This document shows positions 7,098-15,508 of a stretch of DNA of 24,796 nt, in pieces (position 1 is the first letter of the stretch; every line of letters starts with the position of its first letter). Source of the DNA: G020354785 sp964521285 (GTDB taxonomy: Bacteria > Bacteroidota > Bacteroidia > Bacteroidales > UBA10428). The position numbers and the translations under genes are program-made. The DNA lies in contig CAZFQS010000036.1 in assembly GCA_964521285.1 (NCBI GenBank), positions 1 through 24,796 of the forward strand, in the 5' to 3' direction. Below the pieces are notes generated by a model. It was given only the letters and a program-made list of their open reading frames with translations, did not search any database and was not told where the DNA came from.

Positions 7098-8870
7098 GTG
7101 ATGATAAGTAAACTAAGATATAAAAATAAGCTCTTTGTCTATTTCTTTATTGTATTCGTAGTATTCATAGTTGTAGTTACTATGTTTCAGTACAGAAGAG
7201 AAAAGGAATACCGTATTAAGGAGCTGGAGAGCAAACTTAATACATATACTGAATTAGTCAACAGCTATATTATACAGAATAACATTTACGAAGATGATAA
7301 TTTTCAACTTCTTGATTCACTAACCAGGTTTATACCTGACAGAAACATCAGAATAACTGTTATCAAATATGATGGAAAAGTGTTTTATGATAGTTTTGTC
7401 AGAGATTACTTTAATATGGAAAATCATATTAACCGGCCTGAGGTACAAATGGCAATGCATAGTGAATATGGGCATAAAATAAGAAGATCAGCAACCACAA
7501 AAAAGGACTATTACTATTATGCCAGGTTCTTTAACAGGTATTTTGTTAGAACTGCAATAGTATATAATATTAGTGTTAAAGATTTCCTGAAAGCAGAAAG
7601 TTTATTCCTCTTTTTTATTATTCTATTATTCTTTGTTATCTGGGCCTCACTTGCCTATGTTTCTGACAGATTGGGTAAATCTGTCTCCCAGCTAAAAGAT
7701 TTTTCAGTAAAAGCAGCCAAAAACGAAAATATTGATAAAGAATTGAGTTTCCCTAAAAATGAACTTGGTGTTATCAGTGAGCAAATAATTCAGATATATA
7801 ATAACCTGAAAAATACAAAGGATGAATTAACAACAGAGAAAGAAAGATTAATACGCCATATGAATGTTTTGCAGGAAGGAATAGCAATTTTCTCACAGCA
7901 AAAAAAGAAGTTACTGGCAAATAATCATTTTATTCAATATGTGAATATTATTTCTGATAACCCTATAATTGTTCCCGAACACATTTTCGAAATTAAAGAA
8001 TTCCAGGAAGTCAACTCCTTCATTGATAAACAGATAATTAATAGTCCGCCTGACTCTGAGGGTTCTCCAGAAAGTATTGATTTGATAATAAACAAGGATA
8101 ACAAATCTTTTGCAACAAAATGTATTGTATTTAATGATAAAAGCTTTGAAATATTAATAACCGATGTAAGTAAACTTGAAAAACGTAAACGTATTAAGAA
8201 GGAGATGACGGGTAATATTGCACATGAATTGAAAACACCGGTAAGCTCAATTATGGGTTATCTTGAAACCCTTTTAAACAGTAATATAGATCCTGAAAAA
8301 AAGGATTATTTTATTGAAAGAGCGCATCAGCAGGCAGGCAGGTTATCAAATCTTATTAATGACATCTCTCTGTTAACAAAGATTGAAGAAGCGGGCAATC
8401 TTTATAATATTGAGTTATTAAAAATAAGAGATATCATAGAAAATGTTATTGATGATGTTCAGCTAAAATTGAAAGAGAAGAAAATCAGTGTACACCTGAC
8501 AATTGATAATAAGATTGCTCTCATGGGCAACCAGATATTAATATATTCAATCTTCAGAAATTTAATTGATAATACAATTAATTATGCCGGCAATAACCTG
8601 GTTGTGCATATTGACACTTTCTTTGAAGATGAAGAATATTACTATTTCTTATTCTCAGACAACGGGATAGGTGTACCCGAGGAATACCTGCCACGTATTT
8701 TCGAACGGTTCTACAGGATCGATAAAGGGAGAGCCCGCAAACAGGGAGGAACAGGTTTGGGGCTAGCCATAGTAAAAAATGCCGTTATATTTCATAAAGG
8801 TGAAATTTCTGTTAAAAGCAAACCGGACAAAGGTATTGAATTCATTTTTTCACTAAGTAAAAAATTGTAA
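7098..8870 (+). CDS. phoR: Sensor histidine kinase, PhoR-like
   Basis: This 590-residue membrane kinase has a first membrane segment at about 12-30, an extracytoplasmic domain of some 135 residues, and a second membrane segment at about 167-188. A HAMP-like and coiled linker and a poorly conserved PAS-like region (about 250-360) follow. The dimerisation domain has the H-box GNIAHELKTPVSSIMGY with phospho-acceptor H376. The ATPase domain has the N-box FRNLIDNTINYA (N488, N492), G1 DNGIG (521-525), the F-box FERFYR and G2 GGTGLGLAI (550-558). All catalytic motifs are intact. The operon implies phosphate control. The sizeable periplasmic domain resembles Gram-positive PhoR more than E. coli PhoR. 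Confidence 0.92.
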   Translation: MMISKLRYKNKLFVYFFIVFVVFIVVVTMFQYRREKEYRIKELESKLNTYTELVNSYIIQNNIYEDDNFQLLDSLTRFIPDRNIRITVIKYDGKVFYDSFVRDYFNMENHINRPEVQMAMHSEYGHKIRRSATTKKDYYYYARFFNRYFVRTAIVYNISVKDFLKAESLFLFFIILLFFVIWASLAYVSDRLGKSVSQLKDFSVKAAKNENIDKELSFPKNELGVISEQIIQIYNNLKNTKDELTTEKERLIRHMNVLQEGIAIFSQQKKKLLANNHFIQYVNIISDNPIIVPEHIFEIKEFQEVNSFIDKQIINSPPDSEGSPESIDLIINKDNKSFATKCIVFNDKSFEILITDVSKLEKRKRIKKEMTGNIAHELKTPVSSIMGYLETLLNSNIDPEKKDYFIERAHQQAGRLSNLINDISLLTKIEEAGNLYNIELLKIRDIIENVIDDVQLKLKEKKISVHLTIDNKIALMGNQILIYSIFRNLIDNTINYAGNNLVVHIDTFFEDEEYYYFLFSDNGIGVPEEYLPRIFERFYRIDKGRARKQGGTGLGLAIVKNAVIFHKGEISVKSKPDKGIEFIFSLSKKL

Positions 8871-8916
8871 TTTAACTGCCCCTAAAGTTGACTTGCAAGG
8901 CTTATTTATTACAAAC

Positions 8917-10434
8917 CTACATATTACTAAATCTCGAAGCTCCTGACAGTGCATCGATGTCAACATTTCTGTCGAATGTTGCATTCTGCGGATCGCTGAT
9001 TACTGTCTCCAATAATTTACTCCGGTTAATAGAAACAGATGTCTTAATCAATTCAGGAACATTATAATTTCTTATAAACGAATGGTAAAAGCGCGGATCT
9101 TTTTGTGGTAGGAGAAATGGCTTGTATGACTTTCCGTCCTCATCAAAATAACTAATATAAGGCCTTGCACATAAACCATCTGATCTTTTACTGCTAAATA
9201 CAAACCATCTTCCATTACTTGACCATGAATGATAACTGTCTACAGTATTGCTGTTAAAGGGAAAGGGATAATATTCTTTTGTTTCCAGGTCCATTATATA
9301 CAAATCGCTTGTAACATTGTAAATAGTAAAATATCCATGGCTGGCAAGGCAAAATATAAGGTATTTTCCATCCGGTGATATTTTCGGGAAAGATATGCTT
9401 TTGCCCAATTTGGATGATAACAATACTGTATCAACTTCTCCCCATTCATTATTTTCTGTATTAAAAGGAATTCTTAACAAATCATATTTTATTTCATCAA
9501 ATTTCATAGTATCACTTATCTCCGGTGCACTGCAGTAATATAATAATTGGCCATCGGGTGACCAGCATGGCAATGTTTCCAATCTTTTTGTAGATACTTT
9601 GGGTGAGGTGGTTATTGTATTTGTTTTGATATTATAGATTATTAAGTCAGAAGCTCTGTCATAAACTTCATTTCGCTTTTCAACAGCATGAAACCATTGT
9701 CTCACTATATTAACCGAAAAGGCAATATGTTGTCCATCAGGATGCCATGAAGGATAAACACCTGCAGACATTGTGTATGGTGTTGACATATTTACTTTAA
9801 ACAGGGAATCCTCAACTGAAATAACTGTTCCTGAGAATTTATCTCTCATATGAAACATAATTCTGTTTGGATCATTATTGCAGAATGAATGACAATTAAT
9901 GCAATTACCTTTTGTATTTCTGTTCTGTAAAATAGGTCGTTCATCAAAAGAGGTTAGATCTCTTTGATAGATTCCCATCTTCTCCCATAATATATACCCG
10001 ACATTTATCAGCCTGTAAGCAATGTACTCATCAATGTTCTCATTAGCTACCTGCATAATAAATGGTTTATATTTAATCCATTTCCGCGCTGCATTAAAAA
10101 TATATACATCAAATTTTATTTCCTGTCCCCTGTTTGACATTAATAACTTTTGCCACACCTTCTTTCTGATTTTTATCAGGGAGGACCTGGCTGATATTTT
10201 AACTGCTTTTCCTTTTTCTCCTGATATTTTAACAAAGTATTTGAGCCCCTTCTCTTTAATATCAAAGTTTAAGGGAGCAATATTCGGAGGAATTACAATA
10301 TCAGAATAATCCGGGAAAATTTCCGGATAATCACTGCTCTCCTCATAATCCTTAATGTCAGAATAACTTTTGCATGAGTATAAAGCAATAGAAATTGCAG
10401 CAGCAATTATATTCAGGTATACTATTTTTTTCAT
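8917..10434 (-). CDS. Lipoprotein with a single c-type haem motif and TolB-like (PD40) propeller repeats
   Basis: This 505-residue protein has a lipoprotein signal peptide with lipobox ALYSC (acylated Cys21). An N-terminal region (about 60-170) lacks a recognised motif. A CINCH haem-attachment motif follows (C178, C181, H182). Then come propeller blades of the TolB/PD40 type: YPSWHPDGQHIAF (228-240), LPCWSPDGQLLYY (288-300), FPKISPDGKYLIF (349-361) and YHSWSSNGRWFVF (401-413). It should be membrane-anchored, periplasmic and, if haem is attached, a monohaem cytochrome fused to a propeller. Its start overlaps the stop of the upstream membrane-protein gene by 4 bases (ATGA), so the two are translationally coupled. 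It converges with the histidine kinase gene with a 46-bp gap and no clear terminator. Function is not known. Confidence 0.8.
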   Translation of the reverse strand: MKKIVYLNIIAAAISIALYSCKSYSDIKDYEESSDYPEIFPDYSDIVIPPNIAPLNFDIKEKGLKYFVKISGEKGKAVKISARSSLIKIRKKVWQKLLMSNRGQEIKFDVYIFNAARKWIKYKPFIMQVANENIDEYIAYRLINVGYILWEKMGIYQRDLTSFDERPILQNRNTKGNCINCHSFCNNDPNRIMFHMRDKFSGTVISVEDSLFKVNMSTPYTMSAGVYPSWHPDGQHIAFSVNIVRQWFHAVEKRNEVYDRASDLIIYNIKTNTITTSPKVSTKRLETLPCWSPDGQLLYYCSAPEISDTMKFDEIKYDLLRIPFNTENNEWGEVDTVLLSSKLGKSISFPKISPDGKYLIFCLASHGYFTIYNVTSDLYIMDLETKEYYPFPFNSNTVDSYHSWSSNGRWFVFSSKRSDGLCARPYISYFDEDGKSYKPFLLPQKDPRFYHSFIRNYNVPELIKTSVSINRSKLLETVISDPQNATFDRNVDIDALSGASRFSNM

Positions 10435-12260
10435 TTTATAATTATCTTTTTTGCTGTTGAAACCGGACTAACATAATGTAAATAATACCAGTAAGTATTG
10501 CCATATTTACTTTTCAATTCCTTCCTGGCATTTTCCATATTACCACTGTATTCTTCTAAAGTCTTAATATAACCAGTGAATCTGTCAATGGTATTCCTAC
10601 TAATCCTGAGATTGGGTAGCTTTTTACCGATTTTTTGAAGTTCAAATGCATAAAGTGTAAAAGCTTCTTCATATACCCTGGGCATAACTGAATAATCAAA
10701 ATTTTTTGAATAACTGAAATACCTGACAAATGATGCCACATCATTATTGAGTAAGAAATATGCCATCAAATATTCAAAAGCCATTTTGTTATAATTATTA
10801 TCTTCAAGTAAACTGATTAAATCAAGATATGGTAACTTCCTGTCAACAACAAAATCATTAACAGGCATAATGTTTCTTTTCTCTTTGACCAGGGCACTAA
10901 TCTCCGGAATATCTATATTGTTAATATATTGCTTGTATTCACCGGCCTTTTTTCTGAAAAATAAATATTTCCTCAAGGAATTTATATATAATTCTGCTGA
11001 TTTGTAATTATCTCCAATTATATTTGAAATAATTAACAACTCAAGTATTTGGGGTGAACACTCATTCTGCGAAAATGCTTCATTACCCCAGTGAATTGCA
11101 TCATTAATATGCCCCAGGTCTATATAAAGTTCAGTTGTCGGGAGAGGGACCCCTGGTATTAAATATCTGCTTAAAAATAATCCATCCACACCCCAAACCT
11201 GAGGATAATCAAACATTGACTGGCTTAACTGGCCTGTATGGTATAAAGCACGGTTGGTATGAAATTGAATTAGCCTGTCATCCGAAGGATTTTGCTTAAC
11301 TATTTCCAGAATCTTATCCCACTGTTTATTATAAGAATAATAATCGACTGATATTTTATGCCTTTCTTCTTTCTGAAACCTGAAAAAAATGATTGTACAA
11401 AAGCCTATTAAAATAATTATGTATTGAATCAATAAGCTGGTATTTAAGTTTAGCGCCCTTTCAGCTTCACTTTCATCTCTGCTTTTAATTTGCCCGGCTA
11501 TTATAAGGACCAATAACATAAAAGGCAAATAAAAATATATACTATATAATAAAACACCGGGTTCATAATTAAAGTATTGCGGTATTAATTTAAAATAAGC
11601 ATTCTCAATAGTGTTAAAGAACACGAATTTAGATGCCAGAAAAGGAATTATAATTGCACTTATTACCAATACTATTGTGAATACTGTTGATCTGACTTCC
11701 TTTTTAGACAATATGTAAATGAATGAAGAAAAAGAAAAAATAAGAAAGGCCGGTCCTCCTGAAATATAATATGTTAATCCGGCCAGAACAATAAATGATA
11801 TGATCTGAAAAAAGAAACTTTTAGACTTATTTAAAATGTTAATGAAGCCATAAAAAAACAGGAACAATAATAAAACGGTAAAAATAAATACTGTAAGAAA
11901 TGAGTAATTTGTCAGTAATCCTGCAATTAATATTCCCGGTACATATTTTAGTATAAAGCTAAAGTTAAAAGACTTAAAATTACTGATTATCTTGCCGGCA
12001 ATAAAAATAATAAGTAATGTTAATATGGTATATAATAATGCGCCTGAAAAAGAATTAATGTTAAACTGAAATAAAAATGATGACACGCATTCAGCTATAC
12101 CGCCCGGATATGTCAGGTATTCAGCCAGAGAATATTTATCAAAAGAAAAACCAAGCTGCTGATAATGATATATTAATTGAGGTTTAATTAATAATATTAT
12201 AAATAAATAAAATATTGTACAGAACAATAGAGAAAATATAATTGAAAACTTGTTTTTCAT
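10431..12260 (-). CDS. Polytopic membrane protein with helical-repeat C-terminus, DUF6057-like
   Basis: This 609-residue protein has about nine hydrophobic segments in its first 300 residues. The motif YLTYPGGIAECVSSFLFQF (about 50-68) sits after the first membrane helix, as I recall for DUF6057 proteins. The C-terminal half (about 310-600) is soluble and helical with TPR-like spacing (for example NRALYHTGQLSQSMFDYP and HINDAIHWGNEAFS), probably facing the periplasm or cytoplasm as a scaffold. No catalytic motif is visible. It is the first gene of a two-gene operon; its TGA overlaps the start of the haem-propeller lipoprotein gene. The DUF assignment is from memory of the family and the function is unknown. 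Confidence 0.75.
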   Translation of the reverse strand: MKNKFSIIFSLLFCTIFYLFIILLIKPQLIYHYQQLGFSFDKYSLAEYLTYPGGIAECVSSFLFQFNINSFSGALLYTILTLLIIFIAGKIISNFKSFNFSFILKYVPGILIAGLLTNYSFLTVFIFTVLLLFLFFYGFINILNKSKSFFFQIISFIVLAGLTYYISGGPAFLIFSFSSFIYILSKKEVRSTVFTIVLVISAIIIPFLASKFVFFNTIENAYFKLIPQYFNYEPGVLLYSIYFYLPFMLLVLIIAGQIKSRDESEAERALNLNTSLLIQYIIILIGFCTIIFFRFQKEERHKISVDYYSYNKQWDKILEIVKQNPSDDRLIQFHTNRALYHTGQLSQSMFDYPQVWGVDGLFLSRYLIPGVPLPTTELYIDLGHINDAIHWGNEAFSQNECSPQILELLIISNIIGDNYKSAELYINSLRKYLFFRKKAGEYKQYINNIDIPEISALVKEKRNIMPVNDFVVDRKLPYLDLISLLEDNNYNKMAFEYLMAYFLLNNDVASFVRYFSYSKNFDYSVMPRVYEEAFTLYAFELQKIGKKLPNLRISRNTIDRFTGYIKTLEEYSGNMENARKELKSKYGNTYWYYLHYVSPVSTAKKIIIK

Positions 12261-12359
12261 CTTTATTAAATTATAATATTAAAGCTGCAAAATAAGAAAT
12301 AATTAAGAAATTTAACCAGATTTTAATCGTTATTAAATTTCCCTATACCTCCCTGTTTT

Positions 12360-13589
12360 TTATAAGTCCGGAGGTTTCTTGAGATCGTTTGCCTTCTTCA
12401 TAACCTGTCCCAAAATCTCACGGGCTGTTTCAACATCAACCCCGGCTTTTTCAGCCATGGTTTCAATGTCAGGTTCCCTGCCGGCATTGATGTCCTGCAA
12501 AGCCATTTTCATCATTCTGTTTAATCTGCTTATAAATATCTTATCCTCCGCAGACGGTTCTGCTGTAAATAAAGATTCGTACTCATTAAGCCGGATGTCC
12601 TTCCTCAATATTTTTTTTGCTGTAGTAAGCATGGACATATTGACACGTATATCCGGTTCGTATGAAAGATTATACCCGTGTTCATTGAGCCGTCTGACAA
12701 GTGCGTTAAACCCGCGATCGGTCAAAGAGGACAAAGACAGTACTTTACTCTTTTCATTATAGTAAACCGTGGAAAAGTGTGGATGGCCGCCCCACCGCTT
12801 CAGCATAATCCTGTAGACTCCTTCGGCATATTCAACTTTAAAATGTCTATCAAGACCTCCTGTATCAAAGGAATCGTAATCATACTCAGCTATCACCTGA
12901 ACGATTTGATCTTCTTTGTGAAAACTCAGCGGATATGCGGCACCTGATAAAAGCATCATGTAGGGAACCGGATTCTCTTCAACGTCTGCCATAATATCCT
13001 CTCCGCTTTCCATCCATTTATAGGGTTTTAACTCGGTAGCAAAAAAGAATATATCATCTGGCTGAAAACTCTGATATGCCCCTATAGGGCCGAAACTTTG
13101 CCAGCAAGCTCCATTGTAACCGATGAGATTAAACCATAATGTTACATATTGCTCCTTTAAAATTTTAGTAACACCAGGAGAATAAAGCAGAAAGGTATCC
13201 CCGGTGAATTCATCCTCCATTGAATAGAAATTTTCAGCCGGATGACCGTTGATTACACTGAAGCTAAACTTCCACGGATGTTTTGCCTGATGCTCAAGAT
13301 AGCCTCGCTCTTGGGTATCAAGGTTTTTCAGGGCGCTGTGGTTCAGGTATTTATTAATAAGTCCGTCTTTTTTAAAAATTCTGTGGACTATGTATTGCAT
13401 TTTGAGCAAGTTAATCCACCCATCCTTAAACTCTCGCGTAATATGCCGGTACCGGGAGAGCCGCTCGTCCATTTCCCTGTCCAGATTTTCATTGCGTGCG
13501 GCATAGAAGACTAAAAATTCTTCCACCAGGGAACGGCACATTTCGCTGTTCTCTTGGCAAATAGTATGTAATTCTTTAAAATCAGTCAT
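12360..13589 (-). CDS. Unrecognised cytoplasmic protein with a possible C-terminal helix-turn-helix
   Basis: I do not recognise this protein. From the preferred start (ATG at 13589, MTDFKELHTIC) it has 409 residues. The frame is open to an ATG at 13664, which would add 25 residues (MLFYMFIKNKRV...), but that stretch is much more AT-rich than the gene body. There is no signal peptide or membrane helix. The N-terminal third is helical and charged; the middle is rich in aromatic residues and looks like mixed alpha/beta (WKFSFSVINGHPAENFY, LWFNLIGYNGACWQSFGPI). The C-terminus (PDIETMAEKAGVDVETAREI) resembles a helix-turn-helix. GC content is visibly higher than in the flanking AT-rich DNA. It is divergent from an ATPase gene across a perfect inverted repeat, so it could be a regulator or partner of that ATPase; that is inference. 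Confidence 0.7.
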   Translation of the reverse strand: MTDFKELHTICQENSEMCRSLVEEFLVFYAARNENLDREMDERLSRYRHITREFKDGWINLLKMQYIVHRIFKKDGLINKYLNHSALKNLDTQERGYLEHQAKHPWKFSFSVINGHPAENFYSMEDEFTGDTFLLYSPGVTKILKEQYVTLWFNLIGYNGACWQSFGPIGAYQSFQPDDIFFFATELKPYKWMESGEDIMADVEENPVPYMMLLSGAAYPLSFHKEDQIVQVIAEYDYDSFDTGGLDRHFKVEYAEGVYRIMLKRWGGHPHFSTVYYNEKSKVLSLSSLTDRGFNALVRRLNEHGYNLSYEPDIRVNMSMLTTAKKILRKDIRLNEYESLFTAEPSAEDKIFISRLNRMMKMALQDINAGREPDIETMAEKAGVDVETAREILGQVMKKANDLKKPPDL

Positions 13590-13673
13590 GCCCGAAAATA
13601 TAATTTTTTTTGTTTTTGGGCAAGCAATTACCCTCTTGTTTTTAATAAACATATAAAACAGCATATTATATAA

Positions 13674-13731
13674 ATATTGCTGTATTAATTAATTAATTTT
13701 TATTATTTTTGCTGTGTTAATACAGCAATAT
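13674..13731. promoter_or_regulatory. Perfect 15-bp inverted repeat in the divergent promoter, operator-like
   Basis: ATATTGCTGTATTAA (13674-13688) is the exact reverse complement of TTAATACAGCAATAT (13717-13731), with 28 bp between. The right arm also forms an imperfect local palindrome, GCTGTGTTAATACAGC (13711-13726). A -7-like TATTTTTG lies at 13704-13711 and matches TAnnTTTG, so ATPase transcription would start inside the right arm, and its ATG (13730-13732) overlaps the last two bases of that arm. The left arm lies 10 bp above the most upstream possible start of the minus-strand gene. The arrangement suits a shared autoregulatory operator; a loop in the ATPase mRNA is an alternative. Confidence 0.6.
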
Positions 13732-14923
13732 GGAAAGTTTATTTCGTAAATCTAATCTTCTAATCCAGGATCAATCCCTTAGATGGGAGCGTTCTCTGGC
13801 TAGTAAAATAGACTGGAACGACAGGTTGATCGGAGTACTTGGTGCCAGAGGCACTGGTAAAACAACCCTGTTATTACAGCACCTCAAAAAAAAATACGGA
13901 GTAAGCACGAATGCACTATACTTATCCTTAGATGATATTTATTTTACTGAGAACAGACTGGTGGATGTGGCGGAAATTTTCCGGCAACGAGGGGGTAAAA
14001 TCCTTTTCCTGGACGAAGTACATAGATATCCACGATGGGAAAGAGAAATTAAAAACCTGTATGACTTGTACAAAGACCTACAAATTGTGTTTACAGGTTC
14101 ATCCATCATTGACCTTTTGAAACAAAATGTCGACCTGAGCCGGAGGGCCGTGCAATATGAAATGTCCGGTTTATCTTATAGGGAGTATCTGCAATTTACC
14201 GGCATAATCAGCATCGCAAGTATAACGCTTACTGATGTGCTTGCTCGGCACATACAGATAGCTATCGATCTTGTTTCTTCCTTCCGCCCGCTTCAATATT
14301 TTGCCGGTTATCTGCAATCGGGCTATTATCCTTTCTTTGCAGAAAATCCTCATACCTATCCTATCCGGTTGGAACAAATGATAAAAATGATCATTGAAAA
14401 CGATTTACAGTTCCTGGAAGGCTTTGATCCGCACAATACACGCAAAATTTATCAATTACTGTACGTTTTATCTGCCAATGTGCCTTTCAAACCCAATATC
14501 AGTAAGCTGAGTGAAAAAATCGGGATTCACCGCAATACATTAACCCAATATATTTATTACCTGGAAAAAGCAAGGCTAATCAACACTCTCAGAGCTGCAG
14601 GCAAAAGTATCAGCATACTGCAAAAACCTGATAAAATATTTCTGGAGAATCCCAACCTGCATCATATATTATCTGAAAATGTTAATAAGGGAAGTCTCCG
14701 GGAAGCTTTTTTCCTCAACCAGCTTCGAAATGCCGGGTATTATTTATCAATGCCGCTACGCGGTGATTTTATGGTGAATGAAAAATATATTTTTGAAATT
14801 GGTGGTAAAAATAAACCGTATGATCAGATAGCCGGGATTGAAAATGCCTTTATAATAGCCGATGATATGGAGACAGGTGCATATAATAAAATTCCTCTCT
14901 GGCTTATTGGATTTTTGTATTAA
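13730..14923 (+). CDS. AAA+ ATPase of the AAA_14/DUF4143 type
   Basis: This 397-residue protein has Walker A GARGTGKTT (38-46), a strand LYLSLDD (63-69), Walker B ILFLDEVHRYPRWE (91-104) and a sensor-like VFTGSS (120-125). LSRRAVQYEMSGLSYREYL (137-155) is the stretch that typically follows in DUF4143-linked AAA ATPases. A winged-helix-like segment (about 258-290, ISKLSEKIGIHRNTLTQYI) and a C-terminal DUF4143-like domain (about 300-397) follow. These ATPases are common and often horizontally moved in Bacteroidota; their cellular role is not established. It is divergent from an unrecognised gene, and the two share the inverted repeat at 13674-13731. About 150 bp beyond its stop lies a relic of a second such ATPase on the other strand. 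Confidence 0.88.
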   Translation: MESLFRKSNLLIQDQSLRWERSLASKIDWNDRLIGVLGARGTGKTTLLLQHLKKKYGVSTNALYLSLDDIYFTENRLVDVAEIFRQRGGKILFLDEVHRYPRWEREIKNLYDLYKDLQIVFTGSSIIDLLKQNVDLSRRAVQYEMSGLSYREYLQFTGIISIASITLTDVLARHIQIAIDLVSSFRPLQYFAGYLQSGYYPFFAENPHTYPIRLEQMIKMIIENDLQFLEGFDPHNTRKIYQLLYVLSANVPFKPNISKLSEKIGIHRNTLTQYIYYLEKARLINTLRAAGKSISILQKPDKIFLENPNLHHILSENVNKGSLREAFFLNQLRNAGYYLSMPLRGDFMVNEKYIFEIGGKNKPYDQIAGIENAFIIADDMETGAYNKIPLWLIGFLY

Positions 14924-15044
14924 ATATCAACCCTGCAAAAAGTATTTGCTATTGGGAAAGTTTTGAAGTAACCTTGACCTGCAAGATTCGCAATGCCCAT
15001 AACTCAAATCTCTGATGCTTACATATTTGAGGAGTTGATGTTCA

Positions 15045-15212
15045 CTACCACCATTTTCCCTCCTTAATTAAAAAATCCTTTAGGTGATGATGCATACTCC
15101 CTTTAGAAGAAGCAGTTGTATAAGCTTTGTCAAGACTGACTACTATTCTAGGATACTTATCCGATATACCCAGAAGGTTTAATTCATCAATCGTCTGGTA
15201 AATCATGTAGCT
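15045..15212 (-). pseudogene. Relic of the C-terminus of a DUF4143-type ATPase
   Basis: On the minus strand, between a TAA at 15215-15213 and a TAG at 15047-15045, the reading runs SYMIYQTIDELNLLGIS, then DKYPRIVVSLDKAY, then SMHHHLKDFLIKEGKWW. The block DKYPRIVVSLD plus a later HxxLxDFL is what closes many DUF4143 ATPases, which typically read close to DNYPKYVxSxD followed by HxNLxDFL. Short gaps appear where the usual strand-loop (a segment like LADEKTIDRE) should be, which fits decay. No upstream ATPase sequence remains. It is on the opposite strand from the intact ATPase and is not a continuation of it. Confidence 0.55.
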
Positions 15213-15314
15213 TTAAACTGCCCTGCACGGGCATTCAAGAATGTTGATTATATTTTTACATATATATGCTCGGATTTTATTTATGTAAAAAAGGCGCTTT
15301 TATAGTATATAAGA

Positions 15315-15371
15315 TTTAATTATAATTAAAAGACATATGAAAATACAGAAAAGTTTTAATTATAATTAAAA
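15315..15371. repeat. Pair of AT palindromes spaced exactly 40 bp
   Basis: TTTAATTATAATTAAA (15315-15330) and TTTTAATTATAATTAAAA (15354-15371) are perfect palindromes with the same core. Their centres lie 40 bp apart, close to four helical turns. They sit about 520-570 bp upstream of cas8b. They could be paired operators, or chance in AT-rich DNA. Confidence 0.5.
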
Positions 15372-15493
15372 TAATGATTTGTTTCATCCAATCATAAAAA
15401 CAGGAGTATTTTTTGTATTTTTTTATTGCCTAATGATAAAATACTTTGTAACTTGCTTTATATAAAGAAAAATACTAAATATTTGACCTATTA

Positions 15494-15508
15494 GAAATTA
15501 GTAATTTC
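15494..15508. repeat. 15-nt palindrome also present in the CRISPR leader
   Basis: GAAATTAGTAATTTC is a perfect palindrome around a central G. The same sequence, with one base changed at its left end, occurs in the CRISPR leader at 24569-24583. It lies about 380 bp upstream of cas8b. A shared regulator site is possible but unproven. Confidence 0.4.

Noticed and set aside
8871..8916. Bidirectional terminator between the converging kinase and lipoprotein genes
   Set aside because: No GC-rich stem with a T-run could be found in the 46-bp gap.
13590..13664. 25-residue N-terminal extension of the unrecognised minus-strand protein
   Set aside because: The stretch is far more AT-rich than the gene body and contains a loose hairpin (GCCC/GGGC) next to the 13589 ATG, so it is more likely a 5' leader. 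It cannot be excluded.
15219..15233. Hairpin TGCCC-TGCAC-GGGCA as a terminator or mobile-element end
   Set aside because: The stem is only 5 bp and no T-run follows directly. No partner repeat or duplication is visible.
15289..15301. AAAAG-GCG-CTTTT as a rho-independent terminator
   Set aside because: The stem is 5 bp, mostly A-T, with a 3-base loop, and no gene ends nearby.
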